Assembly (NCBI RefSeq): GCF_003236365.1
Contig: NZ_POTZ01000013.1
Coordinates: 1 to 35,837 of the forward strand
DNA: 35,837 nt
Direction of reading: 5' to 3'
DNA from: Streptomyces sp. NTH33
Lineage (GTDB): Bacteria; Actinomycetota; Actinomycetes; Streptomycetales; Streptomycetaceae
In this document: in pieces, positions 16,965 through 25,193 of the stretch
Layout of the letters: every line of letters begins with the position of its first letter
Position numbering within the stretch: the stretch's first letter is position 1
Position numbers and translations under genes: made by a program
Notes under the pieces: model-generated
Seen by the model: only the letters and a program-made list of their open reading frames with translations
What the model was told of the DNA's origin: nothing
Databases searched by the model: none

Positions 16965-17276
16965 TCAGGACTCCTGCGGAGTCACCGGCGCCGCGGTCAC
17001 GTCGCTCTCGGGGACGGTCTGGCCGGAGCGGATCAGCTCGATCCGCCCCATGACCTTGGCGCGCAGGTCGGCGGGTACGTCGTCATGCCCGCAGCACCGC
17101 TTGACCAGCTTCTTCACGGCCTGCTCCAGGCCGTACTTCTCGAGACACGGCGAGCACTCCTCGAAGTGGTGCTCGAACTTGGTGCGATCGACTTCCGGCA
17201 TCTCACTGTCGAGGAACTCGTAGAGGTGGTCGAGCACCTCACCGCAGTCCGTCTCGTGCGGCTCTCCGCAGCTCAT
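16965..17276 (-). CDS. rsrA: Zinc anti-sigma factor RsrA
   Basis: 103-residue ZAS-family anti-sigma factor that holds sigma-R inactive while reduced and releases it when disulfide stress forms an intramolecular disulfide. The full cysteine/histidine set of the S. coelicolor protein is present at the same positions: C3, H7, C11, H37, C41, C44, C61 and C62 (H-x3-C-x2-C at 37-44). The start ATG overlaps the sigR stop by 4 bases (ATGA), coupling synthesis of the pair. Followed by 135 bases before the HD-GYP gene; a small 5-bp hairpin (16893-16905) is the only terminator-like structure there. Confidence 0.97.
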   Translation of the reverse strand: MSCGEPHETDCGEVLDHLYEFLDSEMPEVDRTKFEHHFEECSPCLEKYGLEQAVKKLVKRCCGHDDVPADLRAKVMGRIELIRSGQTVPESDVTAAPVTPQES

Positions 17277-17968
17277 GAGCCCGAGCCTTTCGCTTCGTTC
17301 GACTCTCCGGTACCGGCCGGGACCAGTCCGCGCTCGCGGGCGTAGTCCTCGAGCATTCCGCGCAGCTGACGGCGGCCCCGGTGCAGCCGGGACATCACCG
17401 TACCGATGGGTGTCCCCATGATGTCCGCGATCTCCTTGTAGGCAAAGCCCTCCACGTCCGCGAGGTAGACGGCTATGCGGAACTCCTCGGGGATCGCCTG
17501 CAGCGCTTCCTTTACGTCCGAGTCGGGCAGGTGGTCGAGCGCCTGCGACTCGGCGGAGCGCAGCCCCGTCGACATGTGCGACTCGGCCCGCGCGAGCTGC
17601 CAGTCCTCGATGTCCTCGGCCGCGCTGCGCTGGGGTTCGCGCTGCTTCTTGCGGTAGGAGTTGATGAACGTGTTGGTGAGGATCCGGTACAGCCACGCCT
17701 TGAGGTTGGTGCCCTCGCGGAACTGGTGGAACGAGGCGTACGCCTTGGCGTAGGTCTCCTGCACCAGGTCCTCGGCGTCGGCCGGGTTGCGCGTCATGCG
17801 CAGCGCGGCCGAATACATCTGGTCGAGGAATTCGAGCGCGTCCCGCTCGAAGCGCGCACTGCGCTCGGCGCTCGACTCCGCGGACGCTTCCACACGCGCG
17901 CCCCGGCCCTCGGGCTGCTCCGCCTGGCCGTTGTCGGCCCCTGCGTCGGTACCGGGAACCGGACCCAC
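17273..17968 (-). CDS. sigR: Redox-responsive ECF sigma factor SigR
   Basis: 231 residues in the short form. Region 2 ([27 protein letters not shown], quoted here only as its span around residues 45-75) and region 4 ([18 protein letters not shown]) are intact. It directs transcription of thioredoxin, mycothiol and proteostasis genes under thiol oxidation. The short start GTG (17966-17968) corresponds to the S. coelicolor start VGPV; however the purines GAGGAG abut it directly, with no normal Shine-Dalgarno spacing. A second, longer start exists at 18133 (separate entry). It is autoregulated by a sigma-R-type promoter upstream and translated together with rsrA. Confidence 0.95.
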   Translation of the reverse strand: MGPVPGTDAGADNGQAEQPEGRGARVEASAESSAERSARFERDALEFLDQMYSAALRMTRNPADAEDLVQETYAKAYASFHQFREGTNLKAWLYRILTNTFINSYRKKQREPQRSAAEDIEDWQLARAESHMSTGLRSAESQALDHLPDSDVKEALQAIPEEFRIAVYLADVEGFAYKEIADIMGTPIGTVMSRLHRGRRQLRGMLEDYARERGLVPAGTGESNEAKGSGS

Positions 17969-18133
17969 CTCCTCAAACGATGTCGGAGGACCGGAAGCGG
18001 TCCCACCCGAATCGGAGGATAGACGACGATCCGGCCCGCCCGCCGCTCGAATCGGAGCGGTCCTGGCCGCGTGCAGCACCGTCCAGTCCAGGGCAGTACG
18101 GCTGCTGCGGCTCGGGCATACGGTCGAACCCAT
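17969..18133 (-). other. N-terminal extension of sigma-R' (upstream in-frame start)
   Basis: An ATG at 18131-18133 is preceded by AGGAGAGGA with 10-base spacing and opens a frame into sigR that adds exactly 55 residues ([13 protein letters not shown]...). The unstable induced isoform sigma-R' of S. coelicolor has the same 55-residue extension. It lies downstream of the sigma-R-dependent promoter, so induced mRNA would make the longer form. Clp degradation of sigma-R' gives negative feedback in S. coelicolor (established knowledge). Confidence 0.85.
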
Positions 18134-18191
18134 GCGGCGGACTTCCTCTCCTGTGACGTAGGTGCCGGTGACCGGCACCCCTGTCCGCCTC

Positions 18192-18218
18192 AACAGCGCC
18201 CGGGGGCCGGACATTCCC
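18192..18218 (-). promoter_or_regulatory. Sigma-R-dependent promoter of sigR (sigRp2)
   Basis: On the minus strand GGGAAT (18218-18213), an 18-base spacer and GTT (18194-18192) fit the sigma-R consensus GGAAT-N18-GTT exactly. It would start transcription near 18185, upstream of the sigma-R' ATG at 18133. Confidence 0.9.
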
Positions 18219-18223
18219 GGGCG

Positions 18224-18922
18224 TCACCCGAGTGACGCGGCCCACTGGGCGACGCCCTCGGTGATGATCCCCAGCGCCTGCTCCTGCGTGATGTCCGCCC
18301 GCTTCGGCACGGCGAAACCGTGATCGGCGTACGGCACCTCGATCAGGTCGTAGTCCCCCTCGGGGAACTCCACCGGCCTGCCGAACGGGTCGTTGCCGCC
18401 CTGGACCACGAGGGTGGGCACCCCGGGTGCGAGCAGTTCCTCCGCGCGGGACTTCTCCGGCCTGCCCGGCGGGTGCAGCGGGAAGCCGAGCGCCAGCACG
18501 GCGTGCGCGCCCAGCTCGGCCGCGGTGCGGCAGGCGACGCGCGCGCCCGCGCTGCGGCCGCCGGAGACCACCGGCGGTCCGGGCGCGGTGAGCGCCGGCC
18601 AGAGCCCGCGCCAGCCGGTGTCCAGGGTCTTCGGCGCGGGGGCGACCTTCTTGCCGGCCACCCGCCAGGGCTGCTCGACGAGCGCGACGGTCACACCGTG
18701 CCCGGGGAGGGTCCGCGCCAGCGCCTGCAGGTCGCGGGCCTCGATGCCGCCGCCGGCGCCGTGGCTCACGGCGAGGACGAGCCGCGCGCTGTCCGCCCGG
18801 TGCCAGGTGATGCGGGCCGGGCCCGCATCGGTCTCGACGGTCTCGGCCATCTCGGCCGTCTCGGCCATCTCGGCGGTCTCGGCGGTCTCGGCGGTCTCGG
18901 CGGTCTCGGCGGTCTCGCTCAT
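18224..18922 (-). CDS. Alpha/beta hydrolase (dienelactone hydrolase/KANL3-Tex30-like) with ETA-repeat N-terminus
   Basis: 232 residues. Residues about 2-29 are a repetitive acidic stretch (SETAETAETAE...), encoded by a 9-bp tandem repeat. The rest is a compact alpha/beta hydrolase: oxyanion region VSHGAGGGIEARDL, nucleophile elbow GGRSAGARVA, acid region VVQGGNDPFG and catalytic His in YADHGFAVP. The substrate is unknown. The ATG at 18920-18922 is separated by a single base from the stop of the SRAP gene, so translation is probably coupled. There is no good Shine-Dalgarno of its own. Ends 6 bases short of the sigR promoter. Confidence 0.85.
   Translation of the reverse strand: MSETAETAETAETAETAEMAETAEMAETVETDAGPARITWHRADSARLVLAVSHGAGGGIEARDLQALARTLPGHGVTVALVEQPWRVAGKKVAPAPKTLDTGWRGLWPALTAPGPPVVSGGRSAGARVACRTAAELGAHAVLALGFPLHPPGRPEKSRAEELLAPGVPTLVVQGGNDPFGRPVEFPEGDYDLIEVPYADHGFAVPKRADITQEQALGIITEGVAQWAASLG
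18832..18912. repeat. 9-bp tandem repeat (TCTCGGCGG) encoding Glu-Thr-Ala
   Basis: Nine 9-bp units run 18832-18912; the five nearest the start codon (18868-18912) are identical and the inner four differ by one or two bases (giving EMA or ETV). Period 9 keeps the frame, so slippage would only change the number of ETA triplets. Confidence 0.9.
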
Positions 18923-18923
18923 G

Positions 18924-19739
18924 TCAGAAGAGTGTGCCCTCCTCGGGCGCCGGAAGCTCACTCAGCAGCTCCGGGCCGTTGTTGCGGACGTTGCTCACGG
19001 CCGTCGGGACGGGGTAGGCGCGCATCAGGCCGGGCGGCGGGGGCGCCAGCAGGGCGCGCAGGTCGTCCACGTCCGTGCGGGCCGGGTCCAGCCAGGCGTC
19101 CCACCGGTCGGGGGTCAGCATCAGCGGCATCCGGGGGTGGATGTCGTGCAGCGAGCGCGGGCCCTCGGCCGGGGCGGCGGCCAGCGGGGTCTGCTCGGCC
19201 TCCGTGGTGATCACCGAGCAGGTCGCCCACCAGGCCCGCGGGTGGTCGTCGGGCAGCGTACGGTCCCGCCAGAACTCGTAGAGTCCCGCCATGGCGAACA
19301 CCGAGCCGTCCGCCGGGGTGACGAAGTACGGCTGCTTGCGGGGCCGCTTGCGCTTGCCCTGGACCTCCAGCTCGCGCTCCTGGGTGCCGGTGACCCACTC
19401 GTAGTAGCCGTCGGCGGGCACGATGCAGCGCCGGGCGGCGAAGGCACGGCGGTACGACGGCTTCTCGTGCACGGTCTCCGCGCGCGCGTTGATCATCCGG
19501 GCGGCGCCCTCGGGGGACTTCGCCCAGGAGGGGACGAGCCCCCACTTCAGCTTCCGCAGCTGCCGAACCGGACGCTTGTCGTCGGCGTCCTTCAGGGGGC
19601 GGTCGAGGACGACGGGGACCTCCTTGGTCGGGGCCACGTTGTAGTCGGGCACCAGGGTCTCCGCCGGTTCCCTCACCTCGGCCTCGAAGATCCCTGCGAG
19701 CTCCTCGGGCCCCCGGCTCACTGCATACCGTCCGCACAT
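18924..19739 (-). CDS. SRAP-domain abasic-site crosslink protein (HMCES/YedK family)
   Basis: 271 residues covering a SRAP domain. After removal of Met1, Cys2 (MCGRYAV) becomes the catalytic N-terminus that forms a thiazolidine crosslink with abasic sites in single-stranded DNA. Other active residues are visible: N34 (PDYNVAPT), E114 (GYYEW) and H201 (DIHPRMPLML). The ATG at 19737-19739 is chosen because Cys must follow Met; upstream in-frame codons are excluded on this ground. Length fits the family. Followed after one base by the alpha/beta hydrolase gene. No obvious SOS box seen upstream. Confidence 0.93.
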   Translation of the reverse strand: MCGRYAVSRGPEELAGIFEAEVREPAETLVPDYNVAPTKEVPVVLDRPLKDADDKRPVRQLRKLKWGLVPSWAKSPEGAARMINARAETVHEKPSYRRAFAARRCIVPADGYYEWVTGTQERELEVQGKRKRPRKQPYFVTPADGSVFAMAGLYEFWRDRTLPDDHPRAWWATCSVITTEAEQTPLAAAPAEGPRSLHDIHPRMPLMLTPDRWDAWLDPARTDVDDLRALLAPPPPGLMRAYPVPTAVSNVRNNGPELLSELPAPEEGTLF

Positions 19740-19843
19740 ACGTGCAACACTGCCAGGCCCACCCGTCACCCGACCACCGCCCCTCGACGACGGCGCCGCG
19801 CGCCGGCCCCTCCTGACTCGACCACAGGGAGCCACTCGGAAAC

Positions 19844-20566
19844 ATGGACAGCCTCGCCTCGACCGCGCTGCCCGACCTCTGGGACCGGCTGATCGGCACC
19901 CAGCCCGACCCCGATCTGTGGGTGGTGGCCGCCACCGCGGTCGCCGCGCTCGCCGTGGTCGTCCCGCACGGCCTGTGGCGCCTCTCCCGCAACGCGATCA
20001 CCATCGCGCACGAGGGCGGCCACGGACTGGTAGCCCTGCTCACCGGCCGCACGCTGACCGGGATACGCCTGCACTCCGACACCAGCGGCCTGACCGTCAG
20101 CCGCGGCAAGCCGTACGGCATCGGCATGATCCTCACCGCGGCCTCCGGCTACACCGCTCCCCCGCTGCTGGGCCTGGGCGGCGCGGCCCTGCTCGCCGCC
20201 GGGCGCATCACGCTGCTGCTGTGGGCGGCCACGGCGCTGCTGGTGGCGATGCTGGTGATGATCCGCAACGCGTACGGGGCGCTCACCGTGGTCCTCACCG
20301 GCGGCACGTTCCTGCTGGTGTCCTGGCTGGCCGGCTCCCAGGTGCAGGCGGCGTTCGCGTACGCGGTGGTGTGGTTCCTGCTGCTCGGCGGGGTGCGCCC
20401 GGCCTTCGAGCTGCAGGCCAAGCGGTCCCGAGGGGGCGCCGGGGACTCGGACGCGGACCAGCTGTCGCGGCTGACGCACGTACCGGCGGGGCTGTGGCTG
20501 TTCCTGTTCCACGCGGTGTCGCTGTGCTCGCTGATCGGCGGGGGCCGCTGGCTGCTGGGGCTGTGA
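19844..20566 (+). CDS. M50-like membrane zinc metalloprotease
   Basis: 240-residue membrane protein with about six hydrophobic segments. The zinc motif HEGGH (H56, E57, H60, in ITIAHEGGHGLVALL) fits the M50B-like/YtkA-type peptidase family found widely in actinobacteria, where HExxH lies near the start of a helix. The typical second ligand (an NPDG-like motif) is not obvious, so activity is uncertain. The start ATG is preceded by a modest GGGAGCC site. Divergent from the SRAP gene (104 bases between starts) and 55 bases upstream of aroA. Confidence 0.8.
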   Translation: MDSLASTALPDLWDRLIGTQPDPDLWVVAATAVAALAVVVPHGLWRLSRNAITIAHEGGHGLVALLTGRTLTGIRLHSDTSGLTVSRGKPYGIGMILTAASGYTAPPLLGLGGAALLAAGRITLLLWAATALLVAMLVMIRNAYGALTVVLTGGTFLLVSWLAGSQVQAAFAYAVVWFLLLGGVRPAFELQAKRSRGGAGDSDADQLSRLTHVPAGLWLFLFHAVSLCSLIGGGRWLLGL

Positions 20567-20607
20567 TCACCCACCTGGAAGGACGGCGACCGGTCAGACC
20601 GCCTCCT

Positions 20608-20621
20608 TATAGAGTGGGACC
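20608..20621 (+). promoter_or_regulatory. Candidate leaderless promoter of aroA
   Basis: TATAGAGT (20608-20615) contains two overlapping -10 hexamers ending 6-8 bases before the aroA ATG at 20622, and no Shine-Dalgarno is present. This spacing suggests transcription starting at the start codon. The -35 is weak. Confidence 0.45.
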
Positions 20622-21938
20622 ATGGCTCCGAACCCCGCGCACACCGCCCTCTGGCCCGCCCCGCACGCGAGCGGAGCCGTCGATGCGACGGTCCACGTGC
20701 CCGGGTCCAAATCAGTCACCAACCGCGCCCTGGTGCTCGCCGCCCTCGCCTCCGAGCCGGGCTGGCTGCGGCGCCCGCTGCGCTCCCGCGACACACTGCT
20801 GATGGCGGCCGGCCTGCGGGCGATGGGCGTGGGCATCGACGAGGGCGTCGGCCCGGACGGCACCGGGGAGGCCTGGCGCGTGATCCCCTCGGGCCTGCAC
20901 GGCCCGGCCACGGTCGACGTCGGCAACGCGGGCACCGTGATGCGCTTCCTGCCGCCGGTCGCCGCGCTGGCCGACGGCCCCATCCGCTTCGACGGCGACC
21001 CGCGGTCGTACGAGCGTCCGCTGCACGGAGTCATCGACGCGCTGCGCGCCCTGGGCGCCCGCATCGACGACGACGGCCGGGGCGCGCTGCCGTTGACCGT
21101 GCACGGCGGCGGCGCGCTGGACGGCGGCCCGGTGGAGATCGACGCCTCCTCCTCGTCCCAGTTCGTCAGCGCCCTGCTGCTGTCCGGGCCGCGCTTCAAC
21201 CAGGGCGTGGAGGTCCGGCACACCGGTCCGACGCTGCCGTCGATGCCGCACATCCGGATGACGGTGGACATGCTGCGCGCGGTCGGCGCCCAGGTGGACA
21301 CCCCCGAGTCGGGCGGCGAGCCGAACGTGTGGCGGATCACGCCGGGTGCCCTGCTGGGCCGGGACCTGACCGTGGAGCCGGACCTGTCCAACGCCCAGCC
21401 CTTCCTCGCGGCGGCGCTGGTGACCGGCGGCAAGATCGTCATCCCCGACTGGCCGGCCCGGACGACCCAGCCGGGCGACCGGCTGCGGGAGATCTTCACC
21501 GAGATGGGTGGTTCCTGCGAACTCACCGATTACGGCCTGGTGTTCACCGGTTCGGGTGCCATCCACGGCATCGACGTGGACCTGGGCGAGGTCGGCGAGC
21601 TGACTCCGGGCATCGCGGCCGTCGCCGCCCTCGCCGACTCGCCCTCGACCCTGCGCGGCGTGGCCCATCTGCGGCTGCACGAGACCGACCGGCTGGCCGC
21701 GCTGACCAAGGAGATCAACGAGCTCGGCGGTGATGTGACCGAGACGGCCGACGGCCTGCACATCCGCCCGCGCCCGCTGCACGGCGGGGTCTTCCACACC
21801 TACGAGGACCACCGTATGGCGACCGCCGGTGCGATCATCGGCCTGGCGGTGGAGGGCGTGCGGATCGAGGACGTGGCGACCACGGCGAAGACCATGCCGG
21901 ACTTCCCCGAACTGTGGACCGGGATGCTCGGGGCGTAG
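20622..21938 (+). CDS. aroA: 3-Phosphoshikimate 1-carboxyvinyltransferase (EPSP synthase)
   Basis: 438 residues; transfers enolpyruvyl from PEP to shikimate-3-phosphate in aromatic amino acid synthesis. Signature segments: [17 protein letters not shown] (phosphate-binding, residues about 28-44), [25 protein letters not shown], and the late [17 protein letters not shown] and [12 protein letters not shown] motifs. The GNAGTxMRF segment is of the PEP-binding type. Full family length. A leaderless start is likely. It ends 18 bases before rsgA, so the two are probably cotranscribed, as is common in actinobacteria. Confidence 0.96.
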   Translation: MAPNPAHTALWPAPHASGAVDATVHVPGSKSVTNRALVLAALASEPGWLRRPLRSRDTLLMAAGLRAMGVGIDEGVGPDGTGEAWRVIPSGLHGPATVDVGNAGTVMRFLPPVAALADGPIRFDGDPRSYERPLHGVIDALRALGARIDDDGRGALPLTVHGGGALDGGPVEIDASSSSQFVSALLLSGPRFNQGVEVRHTGPTLPSMPHIRMTVDMLRAVGAQVDTPESGGEPNVWRITPGALLGRDLTVEPDLSNAQPFLAAALVTGGKIVIPDWPARTTQPGDRLREIFTEMGGSCELTDYGLVFTGSGAIHGIDVDLGEVGELTPGIAAVAALADSPSTLRGVAHLRLHETDRLAALTKEINELGGDVTETADGLHIRPRPLHGGVFHTYEDHRMATAGAIIGLAVEGVRIEDVATTAKTMPDFPELWTGMLGA

Positions 21939-21956
21939 GGGCGCGGGGAACACGTC

Positions 21957-22967
21957 ATGCGGCGCTACGGCAAGCACACCGACGAGGACGACATCCGCAC
22001 CCGCCCCAATCGCCGGGGCAACCGGCCGCGTACGAACATCCGCCCGAAGCACGAGGACGCCGCCGAGGGCGTGGTGCTCACCGTCGACCGGGGCCGGCTG
22101 ACGTGTCTCGTCGAGGGCCGCACGATCGTCGCGATGAAGGCACGCGAACTGGGCCGCAAGGCCGCCGTCGTGGGCGACCGGGTCGCCCTGGTCGGTGACC
22201 TGTCCGGGACGAAGGACACCCTCGCGCGCATCGTCCGCATCGAGAAGCGCACCTCCGTCCTGCGCCGCACGGCGGACGACGACGACCCGTACGAGCGCGT
22301 GGTGGTGGCCAACGCCGACCAGCTGGCCATCGTCACCGCGCTCGCCGACCCCGAGCCGCGCCCGCGCCTGATCGACCGGTGCCTGGTGGCGGCGTACGAC
22401 GGCGGCCTGAGCCCGCTCCTGGTCATGACCAAGTCGGACCTGGCCCCGCCGGACGAGCTCCTGGAGCTGTACGGCGCGCTGGACATCCCCTACGTCGTCA
22501 CCAGCCGCGAGGAGCTGGAGAACGGGGACGCTGCGGACCGGGTGCGCGAACATCTGGACGGGAAGGTCACGGCGTTCGTCGGCCACTCCGGCGTCGGCAA
22601 GACCACGCTCGTCAACGCGCTGGTGTCCGAGGAGCTGCGGCGGGAGACGGGCCGGGTGAACGCGGTGACCGGCCGGGGCCGGCACACCACCACCTCGGCG
22701 CTCGCGCTGCCGCTGACGGGCGCGGCCGGCTGGGTCGTCGACACCCCGGGCGTACGGTCGTTCGGCCTCGCGCACATCGACCCGTCCCGGGTCATCCACG
22801 CCTTCCCCGACCTGGAGCCGGGTACGGAGGGCTGCCCGCGCGCGTGCAGTCACGACGAGCCGGACTGCGCTCTGGACGAGTGGGTCGCCGAGGGCCACGC
22901 CGACCCGGCGCGTCTGTACTCGCTGCGCCGGCTGCTGGCCACGCGGGAGCGCAAGGAGGGCGACTGA
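21957..22967 (+). CDS. rsgA: Ribosome small-subunit biogenesis GTPase RsgA
   Basis: 336-residue circularly permuted GTPase that aids 30S maturation. An OB-fold spans about residues 35-105; the permuted G motifs follow in the order G4 (VMTKSDL), G1 (GHSGVGKTTL), G2 region (GRGRHTTTS) and G3 (VDTPGVRSFG). The C-terminal zinc knuckle reads GCPRACSHDEPDC. The N-terminus is basic (RTRPNRRGNRPRTNIRP), consistent with RNA contact. It follows aroA by 18 bases with GGGGAA as a modest ribosome site. Confidence 0.95.
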   Translation: MRRYGKHTDEDDIRTRPNRRGNRPRTNIRPKHEDAAEGVVLTVDRGRLTCLVEGRTIVAMKARELGRKAAVVGDRVALVGDLSGTKDTLARIVRIEKRTSVLRRTADDDDPYERVVVANADQLAIVTALADPEPRPRLIDRCLVAAYDGGLSPLLVMTKSDLAPPDELLELYGALDIPYVVTSREELENGDAADRVREHLDGKVTAFVGHSGVGKTTLVNALVSEELRRETGRVNAVTGRGRHTTTSALALPLTGAAGWVVDTPGVRSFGLAHIDPSRVIHAFPDLEPGTEGCPRACSHDEPDCALDEWVAEGHADPARLYSLRRLLATRERKEGD

Positions 22968-23096
22968 CCTGCCCTGACCTCAGCGTTGTTTGGGTGTGGT
23001 GCGGTCTGGCAAGTGCATAACCGCACGGAACCGGACGGGGACCTGCCCAGGCACGACCAAGCGGTCACGGCATGCGGACGCACAGGAGGACAGCAC
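22968..23096 (+). other. GC-rich leader region of the Gdx-type exporter
   Basis: 129 bases between rsgA and the SMR gene, with a strong AGGAGGA ribosome site at 23083-23089. Short complementary segments exist (CCGCA 23021-23025 with TGCGG about 23073-23077) and CCGGACGGGG at 23031-23040 carries an ACGG element. Riboswitch identity is unproven; see findings. Confidence 0.4.
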
Positions 23097-23420
23097 ATGG
23101 CGTGGCTGCTGGTCATCGTGGCCGGGTTGCTCGAGACGGGCTTCGCCGTGTGTCTGAAACTGTCGCACGGTTTCACCAGACTCTGGCCGACCATCGCCTT
23201 CTGCTGCTTCGCCCTGGGCAGCTTCGGACTGCTCACCCTGTCGTTGAAGAAGCTCGACGTGGGCCCGGCCTATGCGGTGTGGACCGGCATCGGCGCGGCG
23301 GGCACCGCGGTCTACGGCATGGTCTTCCTCGGCGACCTGGTCTCCACGCTGAAGATCGTCTCGATCAGCCTGGTCATCATCGGCGTGATCGGGCTGCAGC
23401 TGTCCGGTTCCGCGCACTGA
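23097..23420 (+). CDS. gdx: SMR-family exporter, Gdx/SugE type (guanidinium exporter)
   Basis: 107-residue protein with four transmembrane helices, the standard SMR length. The essential Glu13 in AGLLETGFAV and the second-helix/third-helix signature AYAVWTGIGAAGTA are of the SugE/Gdx subtype, which exports guanidinium rather than bulky dyes (Gdx branch knowledge). LSHGFTRLWP matches the E. coli SugE segment YTHGFSRLTP. ATG 23097 is preceded by AGGAGGAcagcac. It is a lone SMR gene, so an antiparallel homodimer is expected. Converges with the TetR gene, 19 bases between ends. Confidence 0.9.
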   Translation: MAWLLVIVAGLLETGFAVCLKLSHGFTRLWPTIAFCCFALGSFGLLTLSLKKLDVGPAYAVWTGIGAAGTAVYGMVFLGDLVSTLKIVSISLVIIGVIGLQLSGSAH

Positions 23421-23439
23421 GTCGCACCACCGGGCCGGA

Positions 23440-24045
23440 TCAGACCGGTTGGCGGTGCAGGACGCCGCGGACGAGCTCGGCGACCCCGCCCTCGCCCGGC
23501 GGCGCCGCCACGCACGACAGGGCGAGGCGGACCACCAGTTCGCAGGTGCGGGCCAGAGCGGCGGTCTCCGCCTTGGGCGTGCCGGGGGCGGACAGCAGGG
23601 CCACGGCACGGTCGCGGACGATCGCCACGAAGTCGCCGGGCGACGGCAGCGGGCCGTCCGCCCTGCGCTGCGCCGGCACGGCGGAGGAGGACGGCACCGC
23701 CGAGAGCGTGGGCGCGGGCAGCCGCTCGCTCCAGCAGCCGGTGAGCATCGCCTTCACCAGCGCGTTGTCCCGGGCGACCGACGCGGTCCACTCGGCGGCG
23801 GCGGTGAGCCGTTCGCGCGGGTCGCCGTGGGCGGCGAGGGCGCGCTCAGCGCCGGCGAGATAGCCGTCCGCCTCTCTTCTGACGAGGGCGCGGGCGAGTC
23901 CTTCCTTGCTGCCGAACTCGTTGTAGAGCGTCTGCCGGGAGACTCCGGCCGCCGCGGCCACGTCCACCATCCGCACGGCGGACCACGGCCGGCGTGCCAG
24001 CGCCGCGCGGGCGGCGTCCAGCAGGGATTCCCTCGCTGCGGGCAT
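23440..24045 (-). CDS. TetR-family transcriptional regulator
   Basis: 201 residues. The N-terminal helix-turn-helix is clear: ESLLDAARAALARRPWSAVRMVDVAAAAGVSRQTLYNEFGSKEGL (about residues 6-50; note VSRQTLYNEF recognition helix). The C-terminal ligand domain is Ala-rich with no recognisable effector. Two adjacent ATGs exist (24048 and 24045); the second is preferred because AGGGAGG lies 5 bases from it. It is convergent with the SMR exporter and divergent from hisN; its target is not clear from context. TetR control of the neighbouring exporter is possible but unproven. Confidence 0.88.
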   Translation of the reverse strand: MPAARESLLDAARAALARRPWSAVRMVDVAAAAGVSRQTLYNEFGSKEGLARALVRREADGYLAGAERALAAHGDPRERLTAAAEWTASVARDNALVKAMLTGCWSERLPAPTLSAVPSSSAVPAQRRADGPLPSPGDFVAIVRDRAVALLSAPGTPKAETAALARTCELVVRLALSCVAAPPGEGGVAELVRGVLHRQPV

Positions 24046-24244
24046 CATCGCCTCCCTGGGGCGGAGCGACTCTGCGCCCAGATTTGACGCCCGGGAACGC
24101 ACTGTCAAGGGTTCGTGACGGAGTGTGGGGGAAACTCGGCCGTGCCCGCCCGCGGGCGCGGCGAGCCGACCCGCCTCCGTCCGCCCACGCGCACCGCCGC
24201 GCCCCCGGTAGCCTCGTACCCGCGGGGCGGATACCGTGCCTTAC

Positions 24245-25045
24245 ATGCCCGACTACCTCGACGATCTGCGTCTGGCCCACGTCCTCGCGGACGCGGCCGA
24301 CGCCGCGACCATGGACCGCTTCAAGGCCCTCGACCTCAAGGTCGAGACGAAGCCGGACATGACCCCGGTCAGCGAAGCGGACAAGGCGGCGGAAGAACTC
24401 ATCCGCGGCCAGCTGCACCGCGCCCGCCCCCGCGACGCGATCCTCGGCGAGGAGTACGGCATCGAGGGCACCGGCCCCCGCCGCTGGGTCGTCGACCCGA
24501 TCGACGGCACCAAGAACTACGTCCGCGGCGTCCCCGTCTGGGCGACGCTCATCTCCCTGATGGAGGCCTCCGAGGGCGGCTACCAGCCCGTCGTCGGTGT
24601 CGTCTCCGCGCCCGCGCTCGGCCGCCGCTGGTGGGCCGCGCAGGGCTACGGCGCCTTCGCCGGCCGCAGCCTGACGAAGGCGAGCAGACTGCAGGTCTCG
24701 CGCGTGGCGAAGCTCACGGACGCCTCCTTCGCGTACTCCTCGCTCAGCGGCTGGGAGGAGCAGGGCCGCCTGGACGGCTTCCTGGACCTGACCCGTCAGG
24801 TGTGGCGCACGCGCGCGTACGGCGACTTCTGGCCGTACATGATGGTCGCCGAGGGCTCGGTCGACCTCTGCGCCGAACCCGAGCTGTCCCTGTGGGACAT
24901 GGCCGCGAACGCGATCATCGTCACCGAGGCCGGCGGCACCTTCACCGGCCTGGACGGCCGTCCAGGCCCGCACGGCGGCAACGCGGCCGCGTCCAACGGA
25001 CTGCTGCACGACGAGATGCTGGAGTACCTCAACCGGCGCCGCTGA
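24245..25045 (+). CDS. hisN: Histidinol-phosphate phosphatase (inositol monophosphatase-type)
   Basis: 266 residues of the IMPase superfamily; in actinobacteria this clade dephosphorylates histidinol phosphate. Metal-binding motifs: E69-E70 (LGEEYG), DPIDGT (84-89) and WDMAAN (W217-D218). The ATG at 24245 starts the conserved MPDYLDDLRLAHVLADAAD; TACCGT (24232-24237) ends 7 bases before it, so a leaderless transcript is plausible; an in-frame GTG at 24236 would overlap that -10. It is an isolated histidine gene, as usual in Streptomyces. Confidence 0.93.
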   Translation: MPDYLDDLRLAHVLADAADAATMDRFKALDLKVETKPDMTPVSEADKAAEELIRGQLHRARPRDAILGEEYGIEGTGPRRWVVDPIDGTKNYVRGVPVWATLISLMEASEGGYQPVVGVVSAPALGRRWWAAQGYGAFAGRSLTKASRLQVSRVAKLTDASFAYSSLSGWEEQGRLDGFLDLTRQVWRTRAYGDFWPYMMVAEGSVDLCAEPELSLWDMAANAIIVTEAGGTFTGLDGRPGPHGGNAAASNGLLHDEMLEYLNRRR

Positions 25046-25193
25046 AAAACCGCCGTATGCCGCGCACGCCCCCAACCGGTCGTGCGCGCCCCCTTGTTGG
25101 CCCCCGTTTTGGCTGCGACTCTGAGAGTCCCCCACTTGTGCGTTTGTGAATCCGCGAACTATCCGGATTCCCCCAAGGAGGTGGCTCCATCCC

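Noticed and set aside
20712-22898. Large minus-strand open frame across aroA and rsgA
   Set aside because: Both plus-strand genes are unmistakable and the minus frame has no recognisable domain.
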